Source: Ketobacter sp964016105
GTDB lineage: Bacteria > Pseudomonadota > Gammaproteobacteria > Pseudomonadales > Ketobacteraceae
Direction: 5' to 3'
Length of the DNA stretch: 64,000 nucleotides
NCBI GenBank assembly: GCA_964016105.1
Contig: CAXHEX010000011.1
Location: 62,001 to 126,000, forward strand
This document shows positions 24,259 through 33,468 of the stretch, in pieces (the stretch's first letter is position 1; each line of letters starts with the position of its first letter). The notes beneath the pieces were generated by a model. It was not told the DNA's origin, did no database searches, and saw nothing but the letters and a program-made list of their open reading frames with translations. The translations under genes were made by a program, and so were the position numbers.

Positions 24259-26826
24259 TCACTGTACCAACACAACGGCGGAACCTAATGCAGCTGCGCA
24301 GGTTGCCTTCACAATTTGTCTGGTTGATGCATTGCCGTTGCCCACTAGCACCTGTATTAATGAGTCTAGCTCGGTTTTCATATCCACTTCATTAGGTTGT
24401 GAAGCCATACCCGTTCCCACGGTCTTAGCGAAAATAGGATCCACTACATTGCTCCTGTCCGTTGCCGTGGCAAACGCCTGTCCAGCGCCAAGGTCAAAAT
24501 TGCCCACAAAACCTGGGAAGAACGTGGGCCGTAAGCTGTCTGAATCCACCAGCTCACTGCAGTACTCTATGGCCAGTTGCGCCACACCCATTTGCTGTGC
24601 CGACAAAAAGCCCTCAATGGCCGTTGATGTAGGCAGTTGCTGTTTAACGGTATCAAAGGTGGCGACCACATTGGCGTTGGTCACGGGTACGCCGGTAATC
24701 ACCGACATGGTTGCGCTGATTTCAGAGAAGTTGCGCACGCCAATTTCAGGCTCTTGCTCCGCAACTGTGGGCAAAACCGGGCTCACACTGGCCTCAACTC
24801 GAACGTCGGTATTACTGCCTATGCGCTCAAAGGTGAGGAAGAATTCGTCGGCATTGGAACCGCCCTCTGACGCGATAATGGTTCCAATATCTGACAAAGG
24901 TTGGCCCGCTTCGGCAGTGTATAGGGAATCATCCAGTGTGGTTGCCAACTTAGCGTAGGCCTGGCCTACTCCCGGCTCCTTGCCATTTAATCCCAATCGC
25001 ATTCCTTCCAGTGGGATAGCGCTGTAGCTGCTCTGTTGGCCAGACCCGGAACCGGCGATGCGATATAAGAAAGGCGCGTTGAACAAATAACTGTAGCTAT
25101 CAAACACACTGGCCTCGAACACCACATAGCTGTTCCAGCCATCGTTGATATCAACCAGATCCGTTACGTTGAACAGGAGGTAATATCGTTCACCCACGCC
25201 GGCATCAAAGTTAGTGGTAATTTCTTCTTGGGTGAGCGGGCGATCATACACCGCCACAAATCGAATTATGCCTTCCCACTGGCGATCATTGGATGCTTCG
25301 TTACCCAATATAAAGGCGAACCCCGTGTCCCAACCACTGAGCCCACCTCCCGAAACGGAATCAAGGTCACCGGTGTGTTCGCCGTTTACGTAGATCTGCC
25401 GTCCGTTTTCGGGGGAATAGGTGACCACCACGTGCTGCAGTGTGGCCTGGAGGCGCTCGTCCGCATCGGCGGTGGATAAAGCAGGATCACCATTACCGTC
25501 GGTGGTGCTGCTGCGATGCAGAAAGTCGTAATTATACAGGGTCTGCCCCAAGGTAAAGTTACGCTCGGTGGTACTGGCGGAATAGGTGATGATTCGGGCC
25601 GGCCCCTCTTGAGTGACATTGGCGGGCGCCACCCAGGCTTCAATACTATAGGCACCGGTAACTCTGATATTGTCTGCCAACTTTTTACTACTGGCGGTGG
25701 TTGCCTGGGCTTTACCGCCAGGCAGAATCTGAATACCGTTACCGCCCACCCAACTGACGTTGCCATAGAATTCCAGGTTCATTCTGGGCAGCACGTCACT
25801 GCTATCACCGGCAATGGTACCGCCACCCTCAGAGAAATCCCAACGGGCGATGGCACCGGTATCAATACGGCCGCCGCCACTGGCCAGAATGCCGTCCTGC
25901 TCCAGCACCAGGGCTTTACTGGTCACCCAGTTTGCGGGCACCGCCGAGGGGGCAGGCACCATGGCTTCCAGGTTTTTGATTTCCGCCAACATGTCTGCGG
26001 CATTTGTAGCACAATCGCCACCACAGTTATGGGCTTCGCTGCGCAGCCGCACCACAAACCGCGACAGGGCATCGGCCAAGAGCCTATCCATTACCCCATC
26101 ATCAATATCGATCTTACTGCGGGCTGCATCGTAGGCATCATTCAAATCCGCTCCGGCAAAATAGGGCTGCTGGGGGGTGGCAGCGTCTGGAGCATGACAG
26201 CCATCACATGAATACTCTGCAAAAAGAGGATAAACAGTTGAACCAAAAGCCGATACCACAGACGAGTAATTGGCGGAACCGGAAATGGGCAATTGTTTGG
26301 TTACCGTGATGTCGTGATCCACGGGCGCAGCAAGTTGGATTTCCGTACTGCTGGACGTGTTATTGCCAAGCCAGCCATTGATGGCGCGAGTCATATCCGC
26401 AGCACATAAGGCTTCTGTTCCTGTGCAACCACCATGACCGGTGGCCACTTTGGTCACAAAATCCGATGCCCCAGGATTGGCTTCGTTCACGTAACCCACA
26501 GCCACGTTGTAAGCATTAATTAAGTCATCGCTATCCGCAAAGGGGGTATTGGCCGCTTGACCGCCTTCGCGGTGACAACCGCCACAGCTATTGGGGGCTC
26601 GGTAAACGTCATAAAAATAAATTTTAAATAAACGCTGGGCTTCGGTTTCCGCTGGGCGACCCACGTAATCCGGTACTGTTGAGGCTTCTTCTGTAGCACC
26701 GGTGTCATCTCCACGCACAAAGCGCTCAGTGGACGCTCCGCCACCACACCCAGCCAGCAGCACAGACACCAGCACAGCTAAAACAGCCAGCCCATTTATC
26801 GGTTTAATTGATGTTAACGCTTTCAT
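24259..26826 (-). CDS. Lipoprotein with two CxxCH haem motifs and a LamG domain
   Basis: 855 residues. The N-terminal signal ends in lipobox LLAGC. Two c-type haem motifs follow, CGGCH at 81-85 and CDGCH at 207-211, in regions resembling tandem cytochrome c modules. A LamG/concanavalin-like domain occupies about 310-545 (WDFSEGGGTIAGD, YSIEAWVAPANV, VVVTYSPENGRQIYVNGE, RFVAVYDRPLTQEEI). The last 300 residues are unrecognised. It is a likely surface or periplasmic electron-transfer protein with a sugar- or protein-binding module. The ATG follows GGAGAG. It lies between the cytochrome-like gene and the DUF1501 gene with short gaps. Confidence 0.82.
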   Translation of the reverse strand: MKALTSIKPINGLAVLAVLVSVLLAGCGGGASTERFVRGDDTGATEEASTVPDYVGRPAETEAQRLFKIYFYDVYRAPNSCGGCHREGGQAANTPFADSDDLINAYNVAVGYVNEANPGASDFVTKVATGHGGCTGTEALCAADMTRAINGWLGNNTSSSTEIQLAAPVDHDITVTKQLPISGSANYSSVVSAFGSTVYPLFAEYSCDGCHAPDAATPQQPYFAGADLNDAYDAARSKIDIDDGVMDRLLADALSRFVVRLRSEAHNCGGDCATNAADMLAEIKNLEAMVPAPSAVPANWVTSKALVLEQDGILASGGGRIDTGAIARWDFSEGGGTIAGDSSDVLPRMNLEFYGNVSWVGGNGIQILPGGKAQATTASSKKLADNIRVTGAYSIEAWVAPANVTQEGPARIITYSASTTERNFTLGQTLYNYDFLHRSSTTDGNGDPALSTADADERLQATLQHVVVTYSPENGRQIYVNGEHTGDLDSVSGGGLSGWDTGFAFILGNEASNDRQWEGIIRFVAVYDRPLTQEEITTNFDAGVGERYYLLFNVTDLVDINDGWNSYVVFEASVFDSYSYLFNAPFLYRIAGSGSGQQSSYSAIPLEGMRLGLNGKEPGVGQAYAKLATTLDDSLYTAEAGQPLSDIGTIIASEGGSNADEFFLTFERIGSNTDVRVEASVSPVLPTVAEQEPEIGVRNFSEISATMSVITGVPVTNANVVATFDTVKQQLPTSTAIEGFLSAQQMGVAQLAIEYCSELVDSDSLRPTFFPGFVGNFDLGAGQAFATATDRSNVVDPIFAKTVGTGMASQPNEVDMKTELDSLIQVLVGNGNASTRQIVKATCAAALGSAVVLVQ

Positions 26827-26849
26827 AATTCTCTCCCCGCCCTCACCAA

Positions 26850-28094
26850 TCAGTTACCGCGACAATAGGCAGCCGCTTCCGCAAAAGGGGTCTGCATGTT
26901 GTAGTTACTGGATTTAAAGCTCGTCACCATGTTTTCCACTTGGGTGTGATCCGCTGCGGTGGTGGGTTGGTGCAAACAAACTGTTTCAAACACAGTTTTT
27001 ACCTGACACTGTGCAAATGCTTCACTGTGAGCCAATTCCATACCCAGGGTTTTGGCACCGGCACAACTTCCTGGCTCACAGCCACTCACCCCATAGTTGA
27101 TGGTTTGATCCCATCCCAAGGCAGAATTTCTTCCTTCTCTCCAGTAATTGTCCCAGCTGTCGTCTGGGGTTGCGTAGCCGTAACGGAAGGTGTCCGCATT
27201 GATGAGATTTTTACCCTGCACCTGCCCGGGGGTATAAACCAGTTCACCCTGGTCCGTGCCCTCTTCTCCATTCCATTCATAATAGGCAAACGCCTGGGCC
27301 ATGGGGTCCATGCCAGCGTGACATCCCACACAGCTGTTTAGAAAAATTCGGCTATCGCCACCTGGGCTTCTGGACACATCCTGACGAATTCGATGGGGCG
27401 ACCGTGAAGTGTCTTTCACCTGTTCCAGGTCATTACACATGAAATTCATTAAAGTGAAACGAAACATGGCGCGGTTGGTGCCTGCCACAAAAAAGGCTTT
27501 TGCCGCTGCCCTGCTGGTCATGACCCCGGCGCTGCCCTGGGAACTGATAAAGCCAAATTCAGATTGGGTTCGACGCTCAAGATTGGCTGGATCTCCCATA
27601 TTTTCGCCACTGGCCGCCAGGTCAAGGTAGTGATCGTTGTCGGCGTTTGAATAGGGAGCAAAACCGCTGTTGGTACCCACGTAAACCACGTCGTCATAGA
27701 GTACCGTTCGAAAGTCAGCGCCATCCCGCACCAACCCGATCACCGTAGCGGTGAAATCATTCAGAGGGGCAAATAAGGTCTGAGCTTCGTTAGTCCAGGG
27801 AGTTACCATATTTTTCAGAGTAACATTGTAGAAGCTGGGGGAGTTGAAAGCCTCAGCAGCCGCACTTATGGCAGCAGACTGGCTGTCAGTGACACTGTCA
27901 TTGTTGGCATCCATGATAGCCACCATGGCATCCAGTTGCGCTTGGGTGGGGGGAACACCGGCAATTCGATCATACATTCTTTTCGCTTCATCTCGGACAC
28001 CGGCGTGCAGCACGCCTGAGCCCAGGGCCAGGGTCAACCCCAGCAAAGCCGCAGCGGCTTTCTGAATATAAGATGGTTTGTTGTTATATAACAT
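26850..28094 (-). CDS. Secreted c-type haem protein of unknown family
   Basis: 414 residues. The signal peptide (core AAAALLGLTLALGSGVLHA) is cleaved near residue 31. One CxxCH motif, CVGCH with first Cys at 255, sits in NSCVGCHAGMDPMAQAF, a context like the C-terminal cytochrome part of DUF1588/DUF1592-type proteins. Extra Cys pairs near the C-terminus (GCEPGSC, AQCQVKT) may form disulfides. It is the first gene of the minus-strand operon, with AGGTG upstream of the ATG. The divergent HzsA-like gene and a CRP-like site lie just beyond. Electron transfer is likely; the specific role is unknown. Confidence 0.75.
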   Translation of the reverse strand: MLYNNKPSYIQKAAAALLGLTLALGSGVLHAGVRDEAKRMYDRIAGVPPTQAQLDAMVAIMDANNDSVTDSQSAAISAAAEAFNSPSFYNVTLKNMVTPWTNEAQTLFAPLNDFTATVIGLVRDGADFRTVLYDDVVYVGTNSGFAPYSNADNDHYLDLAASGENMGDPANLERRTQSEFGFISSQGSAGVMTSRAAAKAFFVAGTNRAMFRFTLMNFMCNDLEQVKDTSRSPHRIRQDVSRSPGGDSRIFLNSCVGCHAGMDPMAQAFAYYEWNGEEGTDQGELVYTPGQVQGKNLINADTFRYGYATPDDSWDNYWREGRNSALGWDQTINYGVSGCEPGSCAGAKTLGMELAHSEAFAQCQVKTVFETVCLHQPTTAADHTQVENMVTSFKSSNYNMQTPFAEAAAYCRGN

Positions 28095-28413
28095 GATTAC
28101 ACCTAGGCCTCTCTACCACCACCCTTAACCCGATAAAGGTTGGGAAGAAAGCACTTGTTGCTTTGCCCTCTCTCACCCATCATTACTAAACCCTCTCCAA
28201 TAATGTGGGCGCCTGATACAATCTTGCATTAAGATCACGGTCTCAGTTTAACCAGCGTAGAGGCAAGTCATGCGTGACTGGCCTCGCATTCGCGAAAATA
28301 GCCCATATTGGATTAGCGACAGTGTGATGTAGCTCAAACTTAGAACAGTGAAACATGTGCAAACTTGCCAGTACAGGCACTGGCCTACAGAAGTTGATAA
28401 GTGGAATAACAAA
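28095..28413. other. Divergent regulatory region of the haem-protein cluster
   Basis: 319 bases with no gene. It holds a CRP-like site at 28323-28338, a small AGTCA/TGACT palindrome at about 28266-28279, and TTGCAT-like promoter fragments around 28222. It must carry the promoters of both the minus-strand three-gene operon and the HzsA-like gene. Confidence 0.6.
28323..28338. promoter_or_regulatory. CRP/Vfr-like binding site
   Basis: TGTGA, six bases, TCAAA matches the CRP consensus (TGTGA-N6-TCACA) at nine of ten positions. It stands 75 bases before the HzsA-like start and about 230 before the minus-strand operon. Confidence 0.5.
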
Positions 28414-31170
28414 ATGATTTTTAATTTCTTTAAAAAAACAGGCTTGCAATTGAGTGACTTATCAAAGCCATTTGTCCAGTGGCTTGCTGTCATTTTCCTG
28501 CCCTGTTTTTTTACCCTCGGTTGCGGCAGCGATAACGAAATACCTGGGGCAGCCAACCCCGGTGACAAAGACCCCCTGGCCAATGGCACATCTGTATTTT
28601 TCGTGCAACGGGCTTTACCAACCGACGAGATGGGAGCCCTGCGGGAAGACCAGCTATCAAACCCCACTGAATTTATCGGCAACGGCCGACTGTTTATGAA
28701 AATTCAAGCCCACCAGGAAGCGGAGGAAATTATCATCTCCGATCGCGTTTATTCGGGCAATTATGACGTCCGCGATATAGACGTCTCCCATGAGGGGCGA
28801 TACGTACTATTTTCCATGCGTGCGCCACAACTGGCAGACACCGAAGAAGAGAATCAACCCAGCTGGAATATTTGGGAATACGACACCCGTGATGACACCC
28901 TGCGGCAAGTGATATCCGATCCTCTGTTGGCGGAAAAGGGCCACGACATCATGGCTCGTTATCTACCGGGTACAGAAGGCGACATCGTATTTGCTTCCAC
29001 CCGCCAGCAAAAATCCAGGGCCATTCTCCTGGATGAAGGCAAATCTGGCTTCACAGCCCAAGAAGAGACCCTACAAGGCCCCACCCTGAATCTTCACGTC
29101 ATGTCTCGAAGTGGAAGCGACATCGCACAGATCACGTTCAACATGAGCCACGACACCTTCCCAACCGTCGTGTCAGACGGTTCTATTATCTACAGCCGCT
29201 GGGATCGTTTCACCCACAACAATTTCAATCTTTACCAGATCAATCCCGATGGCACCAACAACCGACTGATCTATGGTCACCATAGCCACAACACCGGTGC
29301 CAACAACTCCGAATTTCAGTTTGTGAAACCCAGTTTCACTCCGGATGGGGAGCTGTTCGTATTGGCGCGCCCCTTCTCCACCAGCCGCTACGGGGGCGAC
29401 TTTATCACCATCGACGTGGACAACTACATCGACAACACGCAACCCGTTCCCCTCAGCAACGGCAGCGGGCCAGCCCAGGCCAGCATTACCCACAGTAGTG
29501 TAGAAACGGACACGAATTTATCCCCCGGTGGCTACTATGCCGCTTACTTTGCCCTGCGGGATGGCACAGACCGAGTATTAACCAGCTGGAGCCAATGTCT
29601 TGTTCGCATTGGAGCAAACACCTTGCCCTGCAGCGACGACAACCTGAACAACCCTCAAGCCAGAACCGTGGACCCAAGTTATGGGATCTGGGTCATGAAC
29701 CCAGTGGAGAACACGCAGATTCCGATCATGTCCCCGGAGCCAGGGTTTATTTATACGGACATCATGCTTTCAGCCGAAAGGGAGTACCCTGATTTATACG
29801 CCGGTGCGCTGGACGGCAAAGCCGACGCAGCCACATTAACCAACATGCGCAGTGCCTCGGTAGAAGAAGCTATTCTCCACATTCGTAGTGTTTATGATCT
29901 GGATGGAGAAATCGACTTGGATTTTGACGGTGACACCAGCGATCACACCGCCACGGATTACGCCAATTTGTCTAACCCTACTACCACTACAGCGGACCAA
30001 CGCCCTGCCCGTTTCCTCAAAGTGGTGAAAGGCGTTCCCGAGCCCGACGGCGATGTTAAAACCCCCGCTGCCGGTTCATTTGGCGTGGCCGGGGCCCAGC
30101 GCATGAAAGAAATCATCGGCTACGCCCCCATCGAACCGGATGGCTCGGTCAAGGTTCGAGTTCCCGCCAATATTCCTTTTATGATCAGCGTTACTGACCG
30201 CTATGGCAAACGCCTGACTCCCCGCCATCAAAATTGGATCACCCTGGCGCCGGGAGAAGTGATGGAGTGCAATGGCTGCCACCGCCGAGATAGCGAGAAC
30301 CCTCACGGTCGCCTGGATGCCCAGATCGACTCCATCAACCCCGGCCAACCGGTTGGTTTTCCCTATGCAGGCGCGGATCCCGCCCTGGTGTCGCCCTACC
30401 TCAACGGCACCATGGCAGAAACCAAAGCGTTTGAGCTAGAACAGGGCACCGCAAACGACATTGCCCGCATGAAGCTGAGCCAAAACTTGATCTACGACGA
30501 CTACTGGGATCCCGTGCTAACAGCGCCAGATCTGGCGGAATTTCCCCTGCGATATCAAGATATGCCCAGTTTTGCGGACTTAGCATCCGAGCCAGGCACC
30601 AACTGTGAACCCTGGAATGGCCGCTGCCGCATTCGAATTCACTACGAAGACCATATTCAACCCCTGTGGGAATACGACCGCTCCACCGCCCCTCAAATCA
30701 ACGCCAGCGATGGTCAACCTGCAACCTGCGTGCGCTGTCACAGCCGCACCGATGCCGCCAGCATGCCGCAAATACCCGCTGGGCAGCTGGAGCTCACCGG
30801 CGAAGTGGACGGTAACAACGGTGTGCAAAACCGATCTTACGTGGATTTGTTTTTTGACGACGTGGAACTGGTGGATGACGGCATGGGCGGCGTTACCGAC
30901 TGCACAGTGGAAGTACCTGCAGTGGACGCGGACGGCAACCCCATCCTGGATGCCATGGGCAACCCCACCACGGTATTCGTGCTGTGCGACCCCACGGAAA
31001 CCGCCTCAATGTCTGCCAACGGCGCTTTCGCCAGCCGTTTCTTTGATGTATTCGCTGCAGGTGGCAGTCATCAAGACTATCTCACCGCCGACGAATTGCG
31101 TCTTATTGCAGAATGGCTGGATATAGGTGGGCAGTACTACAATGACCATTTCGCTGCGCCGGACAATTGA
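28414..31170 (+). CDS. HzsA-related di-haem lipoprotein with PD40-type propeller
   Basis: 918 residues. The signal ends in FTLGC, a lipobox. The N-terminal two thirds contain TolB/PD40-like repeats (SHEGRYVLFSMRAPQ, SRSGSDIAQITFN, PSFTPDGELFVLARPF). Two c-haem motifs follow: CNGCH with Cys619 and CVRCH with Cys772. This layout resembles the alpha subunit of anammox hydrazine synthase and the broader HzsA-related proteins outside anammox bacteria. No beta/gamma subunit is nearby, so hydrazine synthesis should not be assumed. The ATG at 28414 is chosen because the signal starts there; the Shine-Dalgarno is weak. It is divergent from the other haem proteins. Confidence 0.8.
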   Translation: MIFNFFKKTGLQLSDLSKPFVQWLAVIFLPCFFTLGCGSDNEIPGAANPGDKDPLANGTSVFFVQRALPTDEMGALREDQLSNPTEFIGNGRLFMKIQAHQEAEEIIISDRVYSGNYDVRDIDVSHEGRYVLFSMRAPQLADTEEENQPSWNIWEYDTRDDTLRQVISDPLLAEKGHDIMARYLPGTEGDIVFASTRQQKSRAILLDEGKSGFTAQEETLQGPTLNLHVMSRSGSDIAQITFNMSHDTFPTVVSDGSIIYSRWDRFTHNNFNLYQINPDGTNNRLIYGHHSHNTGANNSEFQFVKPSFTPDGELFVLARPFSTSRYGGDFITIDVDNYIDNTQPVPLSNGSGPAQASITHSSVETDTNLSPGGYYAAYFALRDGTDRVLTSWSQCLVRIGANTLPCSDDNLNNPQARTVDPSYGIWVMNPVENTQIPIMSPEPGFIYTDIMLSAEREYPDLYAGALDGKADAATLTNMRSASVEEAILHIRSVYDLDGEIDLDFDGDTSDHTATDYANLSNPTTTTADQRPARFLKVVKGVPEPDGDVKTPAAGSFGVAGAQRMKEIIGYAPIEPDGSVKVRVPANIPFMISVTDRYGKRLTPRHQNWITLAPGEVMECNGCHRRDSENPHGRLDAQIDSINPGQPVGFPYAGADPALVSPYLNGTMAETKAFELEQGTANDIARMKLSQNLIYDDYWDPVLTAPDLAEFPLRYQDMPSFADLASEPGTNCEPWNGRCRIRIHYEDHIQPLWEYDRSTAPQINASDGQPATCVRCHSRTDAASMPQIPAGQLELTGEVDGNNGVQNRSYVDLFFDDVELVDDGMGGVTDCTVEVPAVDADGNPILDAMGNPTTVFVLCDPTETASMSANGAFASRFFDVFAAGGSHQDYLTADELRLIAEWLDIGGQYYNDHFAAPDN

Positions 31171-31179
31171 TGCAAAGGC

Positions 31180-31200
31180 GATGCAGCGGGTAGCTGCATC
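31180..31200 (+). terminator. Hairpin after the HzsA-like gene
   Basis: A perfect 8-bp stem GATGCAGC/GCTGCATC with loop GGGTA begins 10 bases after the stop. No T-run follows; termination may be partial. Confidence 0.4.
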
Positions 31201-31293
31201 CACTGCAATACTATAGAATGACGCCGAAACAAGCACTTATTCTATGGCTAAACTAAAAACACAAGATTAACCACAAGGCACTCCACACACATA

Positions 31294-32034
31294 ATGACAG
31301 TCAGGTTTTTATTCAGCATTTTTCTATTCTGTTGTGTGGGGCTTCAGCAGGCACATGCTATAGAATACCCTTCGGTGCAGGTAGCTGAACCCTTTATCGA
31401 TATTCGCACGGGCCCCGGCCGCGGCTACCCCAAAACCCAAATTGTGGAGCGCGGTGGCTGGATCGAGGTGATATCCCGTCGCACCACATGGATCAAAATA
31501 CGTACCCGCAAGGGTCATGAGGGTTGGGTTAATCAAAACGACCTGGCCCTAACCCTGGACCCCGACGGCGGCCCCACTGCCATTGAACTGGTGGGCGATG
31601 GCGATTTTGCGCACCGGCGCTGGGAGCTGGGCTTCAAAGTGGGGGCCTTCTCCGGGGCCCGCACCAGCGACGCTTACCTGGGCTACTACTTCACTGATCA
31701 TCTTTCCATCGAAGCCACCGCTGGCCAGGCCTTTGGCACCACCGTGGACTTTATCTTTTTGAACGGCAGCGTTACTCACCAGCCCTGGCCCCATTGGCGT
31801 TATTCGCCTTACATGACCCTGGGTGGTGGCATCAAACGCTCAGACTTTGCCAAGGTTGAAGTTGAAGTGAGTGAACGCATTGATCAAACCCTCCATGCAG
31901 GGCTCGGGCTGCGAATTTTCATTACCAACCAGATCATGTTACGAACCGAATACCGGTCCGTAGTTATACTCACGGACCAAGATCAAAATGAAGAGACTGA
32001 CGAATGGACAATAGGATTATCCGCCTTTTTCTGA
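31294..32034 (+). CDS. SH3-domain plus outer-membrane beta-barrel protein
   Basis: 246 residues. After a signal peptide (ending HA near residue 22) comes a bacterial SH3 domain (about 30-85: FIDIRTGPGRGYPKTQIVERGGW, RKGHEGWVNQNDL). A small barrel then ends in the aromatic pair FF (WTIGLSAFF). The barrel resembles the OMP_b-brl/TIGR04565 type of outer-membrane domain. The SH3 part could hold peptidoglycan or a partner on the periplasmic side. The next gene overlaps it by 31 bases and encodes a related barrel without SH3. Confidence 0.8.
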   Translation: MTVRFLFSIFLFCCVGLQQAHAIEYPSVQVAEPFIDIRTGPGRGYPKTQIVERGGWIEVISRRTTWIKIRTRKGHEGWVNQNDLALTLDPDGGPTAIELVGDGDFAHRRWELGFKVGAFSGARTSDAYLGYYFTDHLSIEATAGQAFGTTVDFIFLNGSVTHQPWPHWRYSPYMTLGGGIKRSDFAKVEVEVSERIDQTLHAGLGLRIFITNQIMLRTEYRSVVILTDQDQNEETDEWTIGLSAFF

Positions 32035-32666
32035 GTGCCAGTATGGTTGCGTTGCTCAGTAGCGCGCCCTGTCACGCTGAAGACGCCAATATCAACGAGC
32101 CTCCAGTGCTTGACCCCAATATAGTAAGACTGGGGTTAAAAGACGCCGACATAGACGACGAAAACTTCGAAGTGGGCGTTTTCGGGGGTTTTATGAGTGT
32201 GGAACATTTCGGCACCTTCCCCGTATACGGGGCCAGAGGCGCCTGGCATCTATCGGAAGACTTGTTTTTCGAAATTAATGTGGGTGCCACTTCCGTCGAC
32301 AAAACCCCAGAAGAAGAACGCAACGCCAACGTGAACTTTTTCACCGAAGACGAAAGAGACATGCTCTACTACAACCTTTCCCTGGGTTTTAACCTGCTGC
32401 CAGGGGAGGTGTTTTTAACCAAGAACAGCGCCTTTAACTCGTCCTTCTACGTCATAGCGGGCGGTGGCACCGTGGAGTTTTTGGGTGAAAAAGAGTTTGC
32501 CGTCAACATCGGAGCCGGACTGCGTCTCATTCTTACGGATCAATTTGCCCTGCATGTGGGTTTTCAGGACATAATTACGGATCAACCTGTGGTGCTAAAC
32601 CCCAACGCAGAAGACGGGTCAGCCCATAACATGCAATATACTTTTAGCGGAACTTACTTCTTTTAA
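32004..32666 (+). CDS. Outer-membrane beta-barrel domain protein
   Basis: 220 residues. The signal peptide ends near CHAED. The barrel strands (VGVFGGFMSVEHFGTFPVYGAR, YNLSLGFNLLPG, FALHVGFQD) end in TYFF, a terminal-Phe outer-membrane signature. It is of the same general type as the preceding protein. The ATG lies 31 bases inside the preceding gene, which indicates coupled translation and co-assembly or paired function. It is the second gene of the operon that runs to the DUF3570 protein. Confidence 0.8.
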   Translation: MDNRIIRLFLSASMVALLSSAPCHAEDANINEPPVLDPNIVRLGLKDADIDDENFEVGVFGGFMSVEHFGTFPVYGARGAWHLSEDLFFEINVGATSVDKTPEEERNANVNFFTEDERDMLYYNLSLGFNLLPGEVFLTKNSAFNSSFYVIAGGGTVEFLGEKEFAVNIGAGLRLILTDQFALHVGFQDIITDQPVVLNPNAEDGSAHNMQYTFSGTYFF

Positions 32667-32724
32667 TATGCCAATAGAAAGCAAACCCATGGGGGCTAAC
32701 TGTTTTATAAACCGAGGTGTTGCC

Positions 32725-33237
32725 GTGACCAGACCAGCCAAGCCCACAACCGTGTTTTTTGCCCTATGCCTTATGCTCTTCAGCTGCGCCAGTTTCGCCA
32801 GCAGTGTTGCCCTATCCGGTCAGGCACCGGATTTTGCCTTACCCGCAGGCAAGAAAAAGCCCCTAAAGTTGTCCGATTTCAGGGGTGATGTGGTAATGAT
32901 TAACTTCTGGGCCTCCTGGTGTGGCCCTTGCCGCGAAGAAATGCCACTGATTCAAGACCTGTATAAAAAATACAAAAAGCTGGGCTTCACCGTGTACGGC
33001 GTCAACGTGGACGCGAACCCCAAAGAGGCCCAGCCACTGCTAAAGCAATCGAAAGTCACTTTTCCAGTGGGCTACGATATGAAGAACAAGGTAAGCGAGC
33101 TCTATAAGGTGGATTCCATGCCAAGCACGGTGATGGTGGATCGCAAAGGCAATATGCGCTTTCTTCACCGGGGCTACAAACCTGGCTATGAGAAAGATTA
33201 CGAGAAACAAATTCGAAAATTGATTCGTGAGCCCTAA
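32725..33237 (+). CDS. TlpA-like thiol:disulfide interchange protein
   Basis: 170 residues from the preferred GTG start. A secretion signal is followed by a thioredoxin fold with the redox motif WCGPC (Cys66, Cys69) and the cis-Pro in DSMPSTVMVD. The GTG at 32725 is chosen because GAGG lies seven bases ahead and a clean signal peptide starts there; the ATG at 32668 would give a 19-residue extension without a Shine-Dalgarno. TlpA/ResA proteins reduce periplasmic cysteines, often for cytochrome c or copper-site maturation. Here it could reduce the haem-motif Cys of the nearby proteins or the Cys-Gly-Cys tail of the next gene. Confidence 0.85.
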   Translation: MTRPAKPTTVFFALCLMLFSCASFASSVALSGQAPDFALPAGKKKPLKLSDFRGDVVMINFWASWCGPCREEMPLIQDLYKKYKKLGFTVYGVNVDANPKEAQPLLKQSKVTFPVGYDMKNKVSELYKVDSMPSTVMVDRKGNMRFLHRGYKPGYEKDYEKQIRKLIREP

Positions 33238-33240
33238 TAA

Positions 33241-33468
33241 ATGTTAAAAATTCATGCCCTATTACTTTTACTTGGAGTGCTGATGGTGAGTGGCTGCGCC
33301 CCCATCAAGCCCTGGGTAAAACCCTACGAAAGAAATAACCTGGCTGATCCCATCATGAGCTTCAGCCGTGACCCCATTGAGGCCAGCTACATGCATCACG
33401 TTTATCAGGCTCGTGAGGGTGCCCATGGGGCTGAAGGCGGCGCTGGAGGCGGTTGTGGCTGTAACTAG
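33241..33468 (+). CDS. DUF4266 small lipoprotein with Gly-rich Cys-Gly-Cys tail
   Basis: 75 residues. The signal ends in lipobox VSGC (Cys19). The mature 57-residue chain has KPWVKPYERNNLADPIM and SYMHHVYQAREGA, the two conserved blocks of DUF4266. It ends in a glycine-rich tail with Cys72 and Cys74 just before the terminal Asn. No function is established. The tail could bind metal, form a disulfide handled by TlpA, or be a modification site; all are inference. The gene begins three bases after the TlpA stop and overlaps the DUF3570 start by 14 bases. Confidence 0.88.
   Translation: MLKIHALLLLLGVLMVSGCAPIKPWVKPYERNNLADPIMSFSRDPIEASYMHHVYQAREGAHGAEGGAGGGCGCN

Noticed and set aside
24332..26211. 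Long plus-strand open frames inside the LamG gene
   Set aside because: They are shadows of the minus-strand gene, which has signal, haem and LamG motifs.
28414..31170. True hydrazine synthase
   Set aside because: No beta/gamma subunit, hydrazine dehydrogenase or other anammox gene in the window; similarity is at family level only.
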